Positions 1 to 5,677 are shown, counted from the stretch's first letter. The stretch is 16,958 nt of DNA from a bacterium (GCA_022839105.1 JALHDH010000094.1:1-16958), one strand, 5' to 3'. Notes: a model not told the origin generated them from the letters alone. Translations and numbers: made by a program.

Positions 1-621
1 CCGGACCTCGAAGACCACCAGACCCCGCAGGGAATAGTGCAGGGTCGGCCGGAACTTCACGGCCGTGCTGGTATCCGAGACGATCACCACGTCCGGGGCG
101 ATCTCCGGGCCCAGCCGGGTCAGGAGATCGGGAAGATGAGGGCTGCCGATCTCCTCCTCTCCCTCGATCAGCACGCTGAGATTCACGGGAAGCCCGCCCC
201 GGACCGCCTGCAAGGTCCTCAAGGCGCAAAGCCAGGCCCAGATCTGGCCCTTGTTGTCGCTGGCCCCGCGCCCGTACAGGCGTTCTCCCTCGACGTAAGG
301 CTCGAAGGGCGGATGGGTCCAGAGGGTCTCGTCCTCGGCCGGCTGGACATCATAATGCCCGTAGACCAGGACCTTGGGGGCTCCGGGAATCTCCGGCCCG
401 CGCAGGAGCACGCAGGGGTGGCCAGGGGTCTCTACAATCCGGGCCTCCAGGCCCAGTTCCCGCCCCACTCCGGCCAGCCACCCGGCACAATCGACCAGGT
501 TTCCGGCAAAGGCCGGGTCGGTCGAGACGGTGCGGCGACGGACCAGCGCGCACAGGCCATCCAGGAAGTCCTGGCGATGCTTCTCGATATAATCCAGGCA
601 GGCGTCGGAATGATTGCTCAT
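1..621 (-). CDS. M20 family zinc peptidase/deacylase, N-terminal part (cut by window edge)
   Basis: This is the first 207 codons of an M20 metallopeptidase; the C-terminal part lies left of the window. M20 enzymes (dipeptidases, carboxypeptidases, ArgE/DapE-type deacylases) hydrolyse amide bonds using a two-zinc centre. Visible motifs are YGHYDVQPAED at about residues 87-97 (H89 a zinc ligand, D91 the usual catalytic aspartate), GRGASDNKG at 117-125 (D122 would bridge the two zincs), and EGEEEIGS at 153-160 (general base and zinc-binding glutamates). The long EGEEEIGS form and the WTHPPFEP segment resemble the M20 dipeptidase/carnosinase-like branch more than ArgE or DapE. No signal peptide is seen, so it is probably cytoplasmic. 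The ATG at 621 has only a weak upstream purine stretch. It diverges from the LytTR-like gene at 812. The substrate cannot be told from the sequence. Confidence 0.9.
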   Translation of the reverse strand, partial: MSNHSDACLDYIEKHRQDFLDGLCALVRRRTVSTDPAFAGNLVDCAGWLAGVGRELGLEARIVETPGHPCVLLRGPEIPGAPKVLVYGHYDVQPAEDETLWTHPPFEPYVEGERLYGRGASDNKGQIWAWLCALRTLQAVRGGLPVNLSVLIEGEEEIGSPHLPDLLTRLGPEIAPDVVIVSDTSTAVKFRPTLHYSLRGLVVFEVR

Positions 622-811
622 GATGGAGGCCCGCTTCCACGCCCGGCGGGGCAACCCTGTCGCCCCTTCAAAGGACTGTCCGCACGCGATCTGCGCCGAT
701 TCAAGGAAGCCCTGAGGACGGCGCTTCCTCCATGAACTTGCGAAATCTTGTTCCCCGCGGAAGGAATTGAGATTCCTGCGCAGTAGAGGCGCGCGATCGG
801 AGGAAGAGACC
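622..811. other. Divergent intergenic region between M20 peptidase and LytTR-like gene
   Basis: About 190 bases separate two divergent starts, so promoters for both should lie here. I see no convincing -35/-10 pair. A small hairpin (GAGGA, 7-base loop, TCCTC) lies near 711-727. The only firm signal is the Shine-Dalgarno sequence GGAGGAA at 799-805 for the gene starting at 812. Confidence 0.4.
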
Positions 812-1324
812 TTGATCAACTGGACCGAGACAGACCGGCGCCCCACCCGGAGGATCTGGTTCGGCAGTCTGGAGGACACCGTCGGGGGCCTGGAGATGCG
901 GGGGCTGGTGCACCTGAAGCCCTTCCTCCTGCGCACAGGACCCGAACGCTGGTCCCGCGTGGATGTCGAAGAGGTCCTGTACCTCGAACAGCGCGGAGAC
1001 CAGGTGGACTGGTTCACCGTCCGCGGTTGCTTCCCGGATCTGGACAGTTCCGACCTCGACTCGACCCTGGCACGCGCCCAGCGCCGCGGGGTCTTCCTGA
1101 AGCTCTCGCCCCGCCACGCCGTGGCCGCGGCCCGAATCCGGGGGCTCTGCCCGGACGGGCGGGGAAACTTCCTGCTGGAGACCGAGGGCCCCTCGGGAGA
1201 GACGGTCCTGCTTCCCCTGCAGCGGGCCTGCCTGCCGGCGGTGGAGGAGTGCCTGGAGGCCCTCTCCCTGGGAGGCGGGTTCCTGATGCAGGAACCCGAA
1301 GAGACCGAGACCGGAGACCTCTAG
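812..1324 (+). CDS. Small stand-alone LytTR-like DNA-binding protein
   Basis: This 170-residue protein has one recognisable region, about residues 45-150, with the layout of a LytTR DNA-binding domain. VDVEEVLYLEQRGDQVDWF corresponds to the start of the domain, FLKLSPRHAVAAARIRGL (95-112) to its 'F-R-x-H-R-S-x-x-V-N' strand, and TVLLPLQRACLPAVEECL to its final 'lpvSRr' strand and helix. Several usual positions are changed (LSPRHAVA in place of the usual HRSxIVN), so it is a divergent member. LytTR proteins bind promoter DNA through beta-strand loops and usually carry an N-terminal receiver domain or membrane segments. Here only about 45 unassigned residues precede the domain. A TTG start at 812 is chosen because GGAGGAA lies 6 bases upstream; an in-frame TTG at 767 lacks a usable site. 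An intrinsic terminator follows directly. The assignment is by eye. Confidence 0.65.
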   Translation: MINWTETDRRPTRRIWFGSLEDTVGGLEMRGLVHLKPFLLRTGPERWSRVDVEEVLYLEQRGDQVDWFTVRGCFPDLDSSDLDSTLARAQRRGVFLKLSPRHAVAAARIRGLCPDGRGNFLLETEGPSGETVLLPLQRACLPAVEECLEALSLGGGFLMQEPEETETGDL

Positions 1325-1331
1325 ACCGAAA

Positions 1332-1357
1332 GCCCGCCCCGCCAGGCGGGCCTTTTC
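1332..1357 (+). terminator. Intrinsic terminator after the LytTR-like gene
   Basis: A 7-bp GC stem, GCCCGCC (1332-1338) with GGCGGGC (1345-1351), a 6-base loop and the tract CTTTTC, starts eight bases after the stop codon. Flanking bases (CGAAA before, TTTTCG after) extend the pairing imperfectly. It separates this gene from fabI. Confidence 0.8.
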
Positions 1358-1377
1358 GTCCGTCCGGGCGACCGGAA

Positions 1378-1402
1378 CGGAGGACTCGATCCCGAGCCTC
1401 CG
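1378..1402 (+). other. Stem-loop in the fabI leader
   Basis: CGGAGG (1378-1383) pairs with CCTCCG (1397-1402), and CTCG (1385-1388) with CGAG (1393-1396), around an ATCC loop with one bulged A. It lies 18 bases before the fabI Shine-Dalgarno sequence and has no T-tract, so it is not a terminator. Its role is unknown. Confidence 0.4.
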
Positions 1403-1430
1403 AAGTCCGCCCGCCCAGACGGAGGTTTCC

Positions 1431-2195
1431 ATGCTTCTACAGGACAAGAAGGGCCTGGTCTTCGGCCTGGCCAACAACCATTCGATTGCCTGGGCCATCG
1501 CCCAGGAAGCCCGCGCCCAGGGCGCCGAGCTGGGCTTCACCTACCTCAACGAGGCCATCGAGAAGAGGATGCGCCCCCTGGCCGAGAGCCTGCAGGCCTC
1601 GCTGGTCCTGCCCTGCGACGTGGCCTCGGACGAGCAGATCGCCCGGGTCTTCGAAGAGGTGGAGCGGACCTGGGGCAAGGTGGACTTCCTGGTCCACTCC
1701 ATCGCCTTCGCCCGCAAGCAGGACCTGGAGGGCCGCTACGTCGACACCTCCCGCGAGGGATTCCGGATCGCCCTGGACACCAGCGCCTTCTCGCTGGTCG
1801 CCCTGGCCCGGGCCGCTGCCCCCCTCATGAAGGAGGGCGGCAGCATCCTGACGCTGAGCTACTACGGCGCCGAGAAGGTCGTGAAGAACTACAACGTCAT
1901 GGGCGTGGCCAAGGCCGCCCTGGAGGCCTCGGTGCGCTACCTGGCGGCCGACCTGGGCCCCCAGGGGATCCGCGTCAACGCGATCTCTGCCGGAGCGATC
2001 AAGACCCTCTCGGCCAAGGGAATCCGGGGCTTCGGCGAGATGCTGGACACCTGCGCCGAGCGCACGCCCCTGCGCCGCAACGTCGAGCCGGCCGAGGTCG
2101 GACGCGCGGCCTGCTTCCTGCTTTCGGAGGCCGCCAGCGGGATCACCGGCGAGACCCTGCACGTGGACACCGGCTACAACATCATGGGGATGTAG
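1431..2195 (+). CDS. fabI: Enoyl-[acyl-carrier-protein] reductase (NADH), FabI type
   Basis: FabI reduces trans-2-enoyl-ACP to acyl-ACP, the last step of each round of type II fatty acid elongation, in the cytoplasm. The 254-residue length is typical. The divergent short-chain dehydrogenase fold shows a FabI-style nucleotide-binding segment, GLANNHSIAWAIA (12-24). The catalytic set is Y144, Y154 and K161, in SYYGAEK followed by NYNVMGVAKAALE, matching the FabI Tyr-x6-Lys arrangement (Y146, Y156, K163 in E. coli). The C-terminus GETLHVDTGYNIMGM is also FabI-like. GGAGG at 1421-1425, five bases before the ATG, supports the start. It appears monocistronic, between an upstream terminator and the tRNA promoter. 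Single-domain FabI is a known target of triclosan and isoniazid-class inhibitors. Confidence 0.97.
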   Translation: MLLQDKKGLVFGLANNHSIAWAIAQEARAQGAELGFTYLNEAIEKRMRPLAESLQASLVLPCDVASDEQIARVFEEVERTWGKVDFLVHSIAFARKQDLEGRYVDTSREGFRIALDTSAFSLVALARAAAPLMKEGGSILTLSYYGAEKVVKNYNVMGVAKAALEASVRYLAADLGPQGIRVNAISAGAIKTLSAKGIRGFGEMLDTCAERTPLRRNVEPAEVGRAACFLLSEAASGITGETLHVDTGYNIMGM

Positions 2196-2293
2196 CCCTC
2201 CCCGGCCGCCGGCGGACCGAGACCCGGCCCTTCGGTTGCGGCTCAGTCCGTCGGGGCCCTCCGGGCGGGTTGCAGACAGGCTCGAAAAACATG
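2196..2293 (+). other. Post-fabI spacer, no gene seen
   Basis: A GC-rich spacer between the fabI stop and the tRNA promoter. Imperfect pairing between CGGCGGAC near 2211 and GTCCGTCG near 2248 could form a long stem, but no T-tract follows, so I do not call a terminator. Confidence 0.3.
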
Positions 2294-2322
2294 TTGACCC
2301 GCGCCGGGCGAACCCCTATAAT
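2294..2322 (+). promoter_or_regulatory. Sigma-70-type promoter of the tRNA cluster
   Basis: TTGACC (2294-2299) and a perfect TATAAT (2317-2322) are separated by 17 bases. The predicted start point falls just before the first tRNA at 2337. This is the clearest promoter in the window, as expected for a stable-RNA operon. Confidence 0.9.
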
Positions 2323-2336
2323 CGGTTGGCCAGCGG

Positions 2337-2412
<76 letters not shown>

Positions 2413-2447
2413 GGCGCCGCCCCTGGGGGGCAGCAGACAAGAAACAC

Positions 2448-2523
2448 GGCCCTGTAGTCTAGCGGTGAGGACGTCGGCCTTTCAAGCCGAAGATCGCGGG
2501 TTCGAATCCCGTCGGGGCTACCA
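2448..2523 (+). tRNA. tRNA-Glu (TTC)
   Basis: The 76-base cloverleaf has acceptor GGCCCTG with CGGGGCT (closed by G1-T72), anticodon stem TCGGC/GCCGA, loop CTTTCAA giving anticodon TTC, T-loop TTCGAAT and encoded CCA at 2521-2523. The D-arm start GTAGTCTAGCGG is typical of tRNA-Glu. It is the second gene of the cluster, 35 bases after the CAT tRNA. Confidence 0.95.
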
Positions 2524-2526
2524 GCA

Positions 2527-2555
2527 GGGCTGCTCAGCGATGAGCGGCCCTTCTT
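2527..2555 (+). terminator. Terminator-like hairpin between tRNA-Glu and tRNA-Val
   Basis: A 10-bp stem, GGGCTGCTCA (2527-2536) with TGAGCGGCCC (2541-2550), includes one G-T pair and a GCGA (GNRA) tetraloop, and is followed by TTCTT. It starts four bases after the tRNA-Glu CCA. It may attenuate transcription into tRNA-Val or act as a processing signal. Confidence 0.55.
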
Positions 2556-2593
2556 CATGGCCGCCCGATGCCGGCGCACCGGGCGGCCCGGAC

Positions 2594-2670
2594 GGGCGAG
2601 TAGCTCAGTTGGTCAGAGCACCTGCCTTACAAGCAGGGGGTCGGCGGTTCGAGCCCGTCCTCGCCCACCA
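2594..2670 (+). tRNA. tRNA-Val (TAC)
   Basis: The 77-base cloverleaf has acceptor GGGCGAG with CTCGCCC, anticodon stem CCTGC/GCAGG, loop CTTACAA giving anticodon TAC, T-arm GGCGG TTCGAGC CCGTC, and encoded CCA at 2668-2670. It ends the tRNA cluster and directly borders the prophage-like island. No obvious promoter of its own is visible. Confidence 0.95.
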
Positions 2671-2905
2671 AGAGAAACCCGCGTTTGTGCGGGTTTCTTG
2701 CTTTCAGGCGGGGGGCATCGGTTTTCTCCACATGCCCCCGGCGATGGACATCGCCTCCTGGGCGCAACAGCAGGGCCTCGCGCAGTTCGCGGGGCACGTC
2801 CTCGCCCTCGGCCAGGTGGGCAACCTCCTCCGCGAAGGTGCCCGGCTCGCCGAAGCCTCCCTGGGCCTGCACCAGGTGCAGGTTCTGGTTGTCGTGGTCA
2901 GGCAT
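2627..2905 (-). CDS. Hypothetical 92-residue protein running into tRNA-Val antisense (possibly truncated)
   Basis: I do not recognise this protein. The ATG at 2905 has a very good Shine-Dalgarno sequence (AGGAGG, 7 bases upstream), which argues that the gene is or was real. Its first 65 or so residues are mainly acidic and helical-looking. The last 25 or so residues are read from the antisense of the tRNA terminator and tRNA-Val, and end in GEDGLEPPTPCL, a peptide long known as a translation artefact of tRNA antisense. The natural C-terminus therefore looks lost, as if the island boundary cut the gene. It lies at the distal end of the minus-strand prophage block, behind a terminator. It could also be non-coding. 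Confidence 0.4.
   Translation of the reverse strand: MPDHDNQNLHLVQAQGGFGEPGTFAEEVAHLAEGEDVPRELREALLLRPGGDVHRRGHVEKTDAPRLKARNPHKRGFLLVGEDGLEPPTPCL
2673..2700 (+). terminator. Strong intrinsic terminator of the tRNA cluster
   Basis: A 10-bp stem, AGAAACCCGC (2673-2682) with GCGGGTTTCT (2689-2698), and a 6-base loop. The A/T-rich base of the stem makes it work in both directions. It starts two bases after the tRNA-Val CCA. Confidence 0.92.
2711..2739. repeat. Inverted repeat inside the 92-residue ORF
   Basis: GGGGGCAT (2711-2718) is a perfect inverted match to ATGCCCCC (2732-2739), 13 bases apart. Its left part, GGGGGCATCGGT, recurs in the same orientation at 6103-6114 beyond the other end of the island. 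Confidence 0.45.
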
Positions 2906-2926
2906 CGGCGTCCTCCTGGAAATGCA

Positions 2927-2951
2927 GAAGGCCCCGGGTGGTGGGGCCTTC
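2927..2951 (-). terminator. Hairpin terminator after the four-cysteine protein gene
   Basis: A 9-bp perfect stem, GAAGGCCCC (2927-2935) with GGGGCCTTC (2943-2951), and a 7-base loop lie 27 bases past the stop of the minus-strand gene at 2978-3232. On the minus strand TGCATTT follows, a weak U-tract. It probably ends the minus-strand operon. Confidence 0.6.
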
Positions 2952-2977
2952 GTGGGGTCTGTTCTGGGGGCCGGGGG

Positions 2978-3232
2978 CTACCCGGCGGGGTGGGGCTCGG
3001 ACTGCAGCAGGCGGAGCAGGGCGGCCCGAGCTTCGGCAACCGCCTCACGGGTCATCGGCTGGGGCTCGGTTTCGGGCTCGGCAATGAAGTAGGCGCCTTC
3101 TCTTCGCCACTTCGTGGGCCGGTTGTTCTCCGGAGGCGCTGCGATGCAGCGGCGGCACCTGGGTTCGAGCGCGAGCCTTTCCGGAGGACGCCGAACGGGT
3201 CTGTCGCACACCGGACACAAACCAGGGGTCAC
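2978..3232 (-). CDS. Small four-cysteine (zinc-ribbon-like) hypothetical protein
   Basis: This is an 84-residue protein that I cannot name. CPVC (residues 6-9) and CRRC (26-29) form two CxxC knuckles 16 residues apart, the pattern of a small zinc ribbon. The rest is charged and ends in a helix around AVAEARAALLRLLQSE (64-79). The GTG start at 3232 overlaps the stop of the preceding gene (GTGA), which indicates translational coupling to the putative immunity gene. Such short zinc-ribbon proteins are common in phage morphogenesis and accessory modules, but no function follows from this. Confidence 0.55.
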   Translation of the reverse strand: MTPGLCPVCDRPVRRPPERLALEPRCRRCIAAPPENNRPTKWRREGAYFIAEPETEPQPMTREAVAEARAALLRLLQSEPHPAG

Positions 3233-3531
3233 GACATCACGTGAGGCAGGGAACCTTCCAGTTCGCCCTGACGCTTCACGATCAGTGCCTTCATGTGCTT
3301 CAGCAACGCTGAACCCTTCGTCGGCTCGGTTTCATAGATGCGGCTCAAGCGCAAGTCCGAGACCGTCACGTAGCCTGGAAAGTCATGGGCGGTAAGGCCG
3401 TCCAGGCGTCCCCCTATCGGACTCTGCCGGTCCACAACATAACGCGTCAGGCTGCCATCGGACTCCTCGAAAATCACCCCAAGTACCGCCGGAGTGCCAG
3501 CCTGATTACCTTCCAGGAACCGGTATCGCAT
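3229..3531 (-). CDS. Hypothetical 100-residue protein, candidate immunity protein
   Basis: I do not recognise this family. The protein is a soluble, mixed alpha/beta-looking chain. It starts (MRYRFLEGNQ) inside the last codons of the MuF-like gene, overlapping it by 26 bases in another frame, so the two are transcribed and probably translated together. In phage MuF polymorphic toxins and other contact or phage toxins, the gene directly downstream of the toxin typically encodes its immunity protein. Position, size and the shared lower GC content make immunity the best inference here. GGAGG lies about 12 bases before the ATG, longer than ideal, consistent with reinitiation. An alternative is an ordinary small phage structural or accessory protein. 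Confidence 0.6.
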   Translation of the reverse strand: MRYRFLEGNQAGTPAVLGVIFEESDGSLTRYVVDRQSPIGGRLDGLTAHDFPGYVTVSDLRLSRIYETEPTKGSALLKHMKALIVKRQGELEGSLPHVMS

Positions 3532-5023
3532 CGAGGTCGATGTCCTCCAGTCTCAGCCGGCCCTCGTAGATGTCGGCCCAGAAACGGTTGGCCTCACGTA
3601 ACCGAGCCTTCGCTTCCCCGAGAGATCCGGTTGTCATCGGGTGGTGAACCGCAGCTCGGTCCAGGTTTTCTCTACGAGCTCGCCTGAGTTGCTTTCTGGT
3701 GGCAGAGCCGGGGGTTGAGTTGCGGTCTGCTGCGATGAGTTCCCAAATGTCACTCACACCATAGCCCTTCTGTTTGGCCACGGCAAGAAGGAAGGAATGC
3801 TCAAGCACCGTTGCTATCCCATGGAACCTGTCATAGCTGGGGTTCCAATCGGAGTAGACCCAAGGGTCCAGGCCGTTGTCGAAGTAGAACTGAAGCTCAT
3901 GCATCTCGTGGATCATGAGAGCCAGTCCGTCAACCTTCCCGGCCTTCATTCGGTTCCAGACATACTCGTTATCTGCTGCCCGGAGAACATATCGCCCAAC
4001 AATCTCAACATCTCGATTATCCATCCCCGGAAGTACGGTGTGCGCGGATCTTGCGTAGAGGTTTTCGACAAAATCGATATCCTCCAGGTCTACGTCAACG
4101 CGGCGACCCTGTCCGGTGATTCTCCTCTTTGTAAGGAACTTACCGCCGAAGATGGGCCGCTGCTCTGGTTCAATCTGCGGACCATCCGAAGTAGGCGCCT
4201 GAATTACCGAGGGTGCCGGAGTCGATTTGACCACCACTGGCCCCGCCCTCTCGGGTCCGCTCTCCTTCGGTTCTGCCGGTTTGGAACGCGACGTCCGTTC
4301 TGGCGTGACCGCTTCGTCGCCTTCTAAAGTCTCCGTCGGCCTCTTCGAACTCCGGGCAGGCTCCGTCTCGACCCGTCCGGCTTCCTTCGCCCTCGGTTCC
4401 GGCGCCCTCGCCTCGCCCTCATCCCCGCCCTTTGGCCCGCGCGGCGTGCGCTCTGTCCTCGCCGCCTCGCCTCCCCCCGCAGGCCCCTTCGGTCCCACCG
4501 GCTTCGCTCTCGGCATCGGCGCCGCACCGTCGCCACCCTGCACGTCTGGCCACGGCTCGTTGCCAAAGCGGCCGGTCTTGGTGCTCTGGGGGCCGGGCGC
4601 GGTGGCCATCCTCTGGCGATTCCGCTCCAGGTCGGACTCCTTCAGGGCCGTCACCGGGACCGGGCTCAGGATGCTGCGGCACTGGTAGTGCAACGGCGGG
4701 GTGTTCAAGCGGATCGCCGGGTCGTCCAACCGGAAGACCAGGCCGTCGCCCTCGGTGTCCAGGAACATGGCCAGGCGCCCCTGGTTGTAGGCCGCGGTGG
4801 CCTCGGTCCTGGCGATGTTCTCCAGGCGCGACCGGCCCATCTCCCCCGGCAAGGCCTCCTCCAGAGACCCCATGACCTGCTTCAGCGACTGGCCCTGTTC
4901 CAGTCCCTCGGTGATGACCCGGCGCACCGTCTCGGCCTGGTCCTTCTCGAAGAAGCGGGCCAGGTCGCGCCGACTGCGCACGAAGCCCACGGCCGCATCA
5001 GGGACCACCGGCTCGCCGTCCAC
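3506..5023 (-). CDS. MuF-like head-morphogenesis protein with C-terminal unknown (candidate toxin) domain
   Basis: The 505-residue protein has three parts. Residues 1-122 resemble the phage Mu gpF/SPP1 gp7 head-morphogenesis domain: IARTEATAAYNQGR (70-83), VFRLDDP (96-102) and the signature NTPPLHYQCRSIL (107-119). Residues about 123-290 form a low-complexity linker rich in P, E, K, R and G. Residues about 290-505 form a separate domain with IHEMHELQFYFDNG (371-384), DPWVYSDWNPSYDRFHG and LEHSFLLAVAKQKG (407-420); H372, E373, H375, E376 and H409 are possible active-site residues. I do not recognise that domain. MuF proteins carrying C-terminal toxin domains are an established class of prophage-encoded polymorphic toxin, so a toxin role is inferred from architecture. 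The start is GTG at 5023, the first in frame after a stop near 5100. The usual cysteine-bearing middle of the MuF domain appears deleted. Confidence 0.75.
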   Translation of the reverse strand: MDGEPVVPDAAVGFVRSRRDLARFFEKDQAETVRRVITEGLEQGQSLKQVMGSLEEALPGEMGRSRLENIARTEATAAYNQGRLAMFLDTEGDGLVFRLDDPAIRLNTPPLHYQCRSILSPVPVTALKESDLERNRQRMATAPGPQSTKTGRFGNEPWPDVQGGDGAAPMPRAKPVGPKGPAGGGEAARTERTPRGPKGGDEGEARAPEPRAKEAGRVETEPARSSKRPTETLEGDEAVTPERTSRSKPAEPKESGPERAGPVVVKSTPAPSVIQAPTSDGPQIEPEQRPIFGGKFLTKRRITGQGRRVDVDLEDIDFVENLYARSAHTVLPGMDNRDVEIVGRYVLRAADNEYVWNRMKAGKVDGLALMIHEMHELQFYFDNGLDPWVYSDWNPSYDRFHGIATVLEHSFLLAVAKQKGYGVSDIWELIAADRNSTPGSATRKQLRRARRENLDRAAVHHPMTTGSLGEAKARLREANRFWADIYEGRLRLEDIDLDAIPVPGR

Positions 5024-5189
5024 CTCCGCAGCCAGGCGAGTGCGCGCTGACCATCTCGAACCCGCCCCAGGTCTCCAGGTTCGGCCCGAAGTTCCAGGTC
5101 AGCAACGGGCGGATGAACTGCTCGATGGTGCTGACCACAGTGAATCTGCAGGCCATATCGCGACGCCAGGGCCCTGAACCGGGGCGCAT
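4998..5189 (-). pseudogene. Remnant resembling the C-terminal end of a Mu-like (DUF935) portal protein
   Basis: The readable segment MACRFTVVSTIEQFIRPLLT and following WNFGPNLETWGGFEM resembles the part of DUF935/Mu gp29-type portal proteins where a helix leads into a 'PL..WNFG' motif. It begins abruptly after the hicB stop, has no ribosome-binding site, and its frame closes at 4998 inside the start of the MuF-like gene. In Mu-like phages the portal gene lies directly upstream of the MuF gene, which fits. I read it as a decayed portal 3' end whose upstream part was replaced by, or lost next to, hicAB. The family call is by eye and tentative. Confidence 0.45.
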
Positions 5190-5217
5190 CCGAGGGTGGT
5201 TCGGGGAGTGGCTCCTT

Positions 5218-5676
5218 CTACGATGCCCTCCGAGGGCGGAACGACACCTCGAGATCGTGCCCGAAGGCCTGGGCTATGCGGTCCAGCGTCTTCAGGGTGG
5301 CGTTGCATTTCTCCGGGTCCTCCCACTTCTGGTAAGTCCCCAGGGCGACGCCGCTGCGACGTGCCGCATCCTGCATGGTCAGGCCGGCCTTCTTCCTCTC
5401 CCATCGGATCGCGAGGGCGACCTCGATCCGGATGTCCGGGCAGACCCACTCCCACTCCTCGCCGAGAGGCAGATCTCCAACCGTGGGCGCGTCGGGCTCC
5501 TGGCCCAGGTCCATGGCGGCCAGGAGCATCCCGCTCACCGCGTCGCGAGCCATCCTTCGTGCCTCCTGCCGGGTATCACCACAGGTGAGGGTCCCGTCCT
5601 TTCCTCCAACGTGCGGGACGTGAGCATACCAAACCCCGTCCTCATGATAGAACCTGACGCTGTAGCGCATCCTCAC
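5218..5676 (-). CDS. hicB: HicB-type antitoxin with C-terminal XRE helix-turn-helix
   Basis: HicB proteins bind and neutralise the HicA mRNA interferase and repress their own operon. Residues 4-60 have the HicB partial RNase-H-like fold pattern: YSVRFYHEDGVWYAHVP, then TCGDTRQEARRMARDA, in which GDT..EA is the family signature. Residues about 88-145 form an XRE-type helix-turn-helix (LTMQDAARRSGVALGTYQKW, then LKTLDRIAQAFG), giving a DNA-binding tail. The 152-residue length is usual for this two-domain form. The GTG at 5676 has GGGAGAGGA just upstream, inside the end of hicA; an ATG two codons later (5670) is the alternative. The gene starts one base past the hicA stop codon, so the two are co-translated. 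The order hicA-hicB on one strand is typical. Confidence 0.9.
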   Translation of the reverse strand: MRMRYSVRFYHEDGVWYAHVPHVGGKDGTLTCGDTRQEARRMARDAVSGMLLAAMDLGQEPDAPTVGDLPLGEEWEWVCPDIRIEVALAIRWERKKAGLTMQDAARRSGVALGTYQKWEDPEKCNATLKTLDRIAQAFGHDLEVSFRPRRAS

Positions 5677-5677
5677 G

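Noticed and set aside
2594..2670. tRNA-Val 3' end as a tyrosine-recombinase attachment site with a second copy to the right
   Set aside because: I found no repeat of the tRNA 3' end near 5900-6124 and no integrase gene in the window; Mu-like elements also do not need tRNA sites.
2465..3244. Plus-strand open frame of 259 codons starting inside tRNA-Glu
   Set aside because: It reads through two tRNA genes and their terminator (AQLVRAPALQAGGRRFEPVLA is the usual tRNA artefact) and then lies antisense to the minus-strand genes.
3900..3925. Possible HExxH zinc-protease motif in the MuF C-terminal domain (IHEMHEL)
   Set aside because: The spacing is HExH followed by E, not HExxH, so a standard metalloprotease call is not supported, although the residues could still bind metal.
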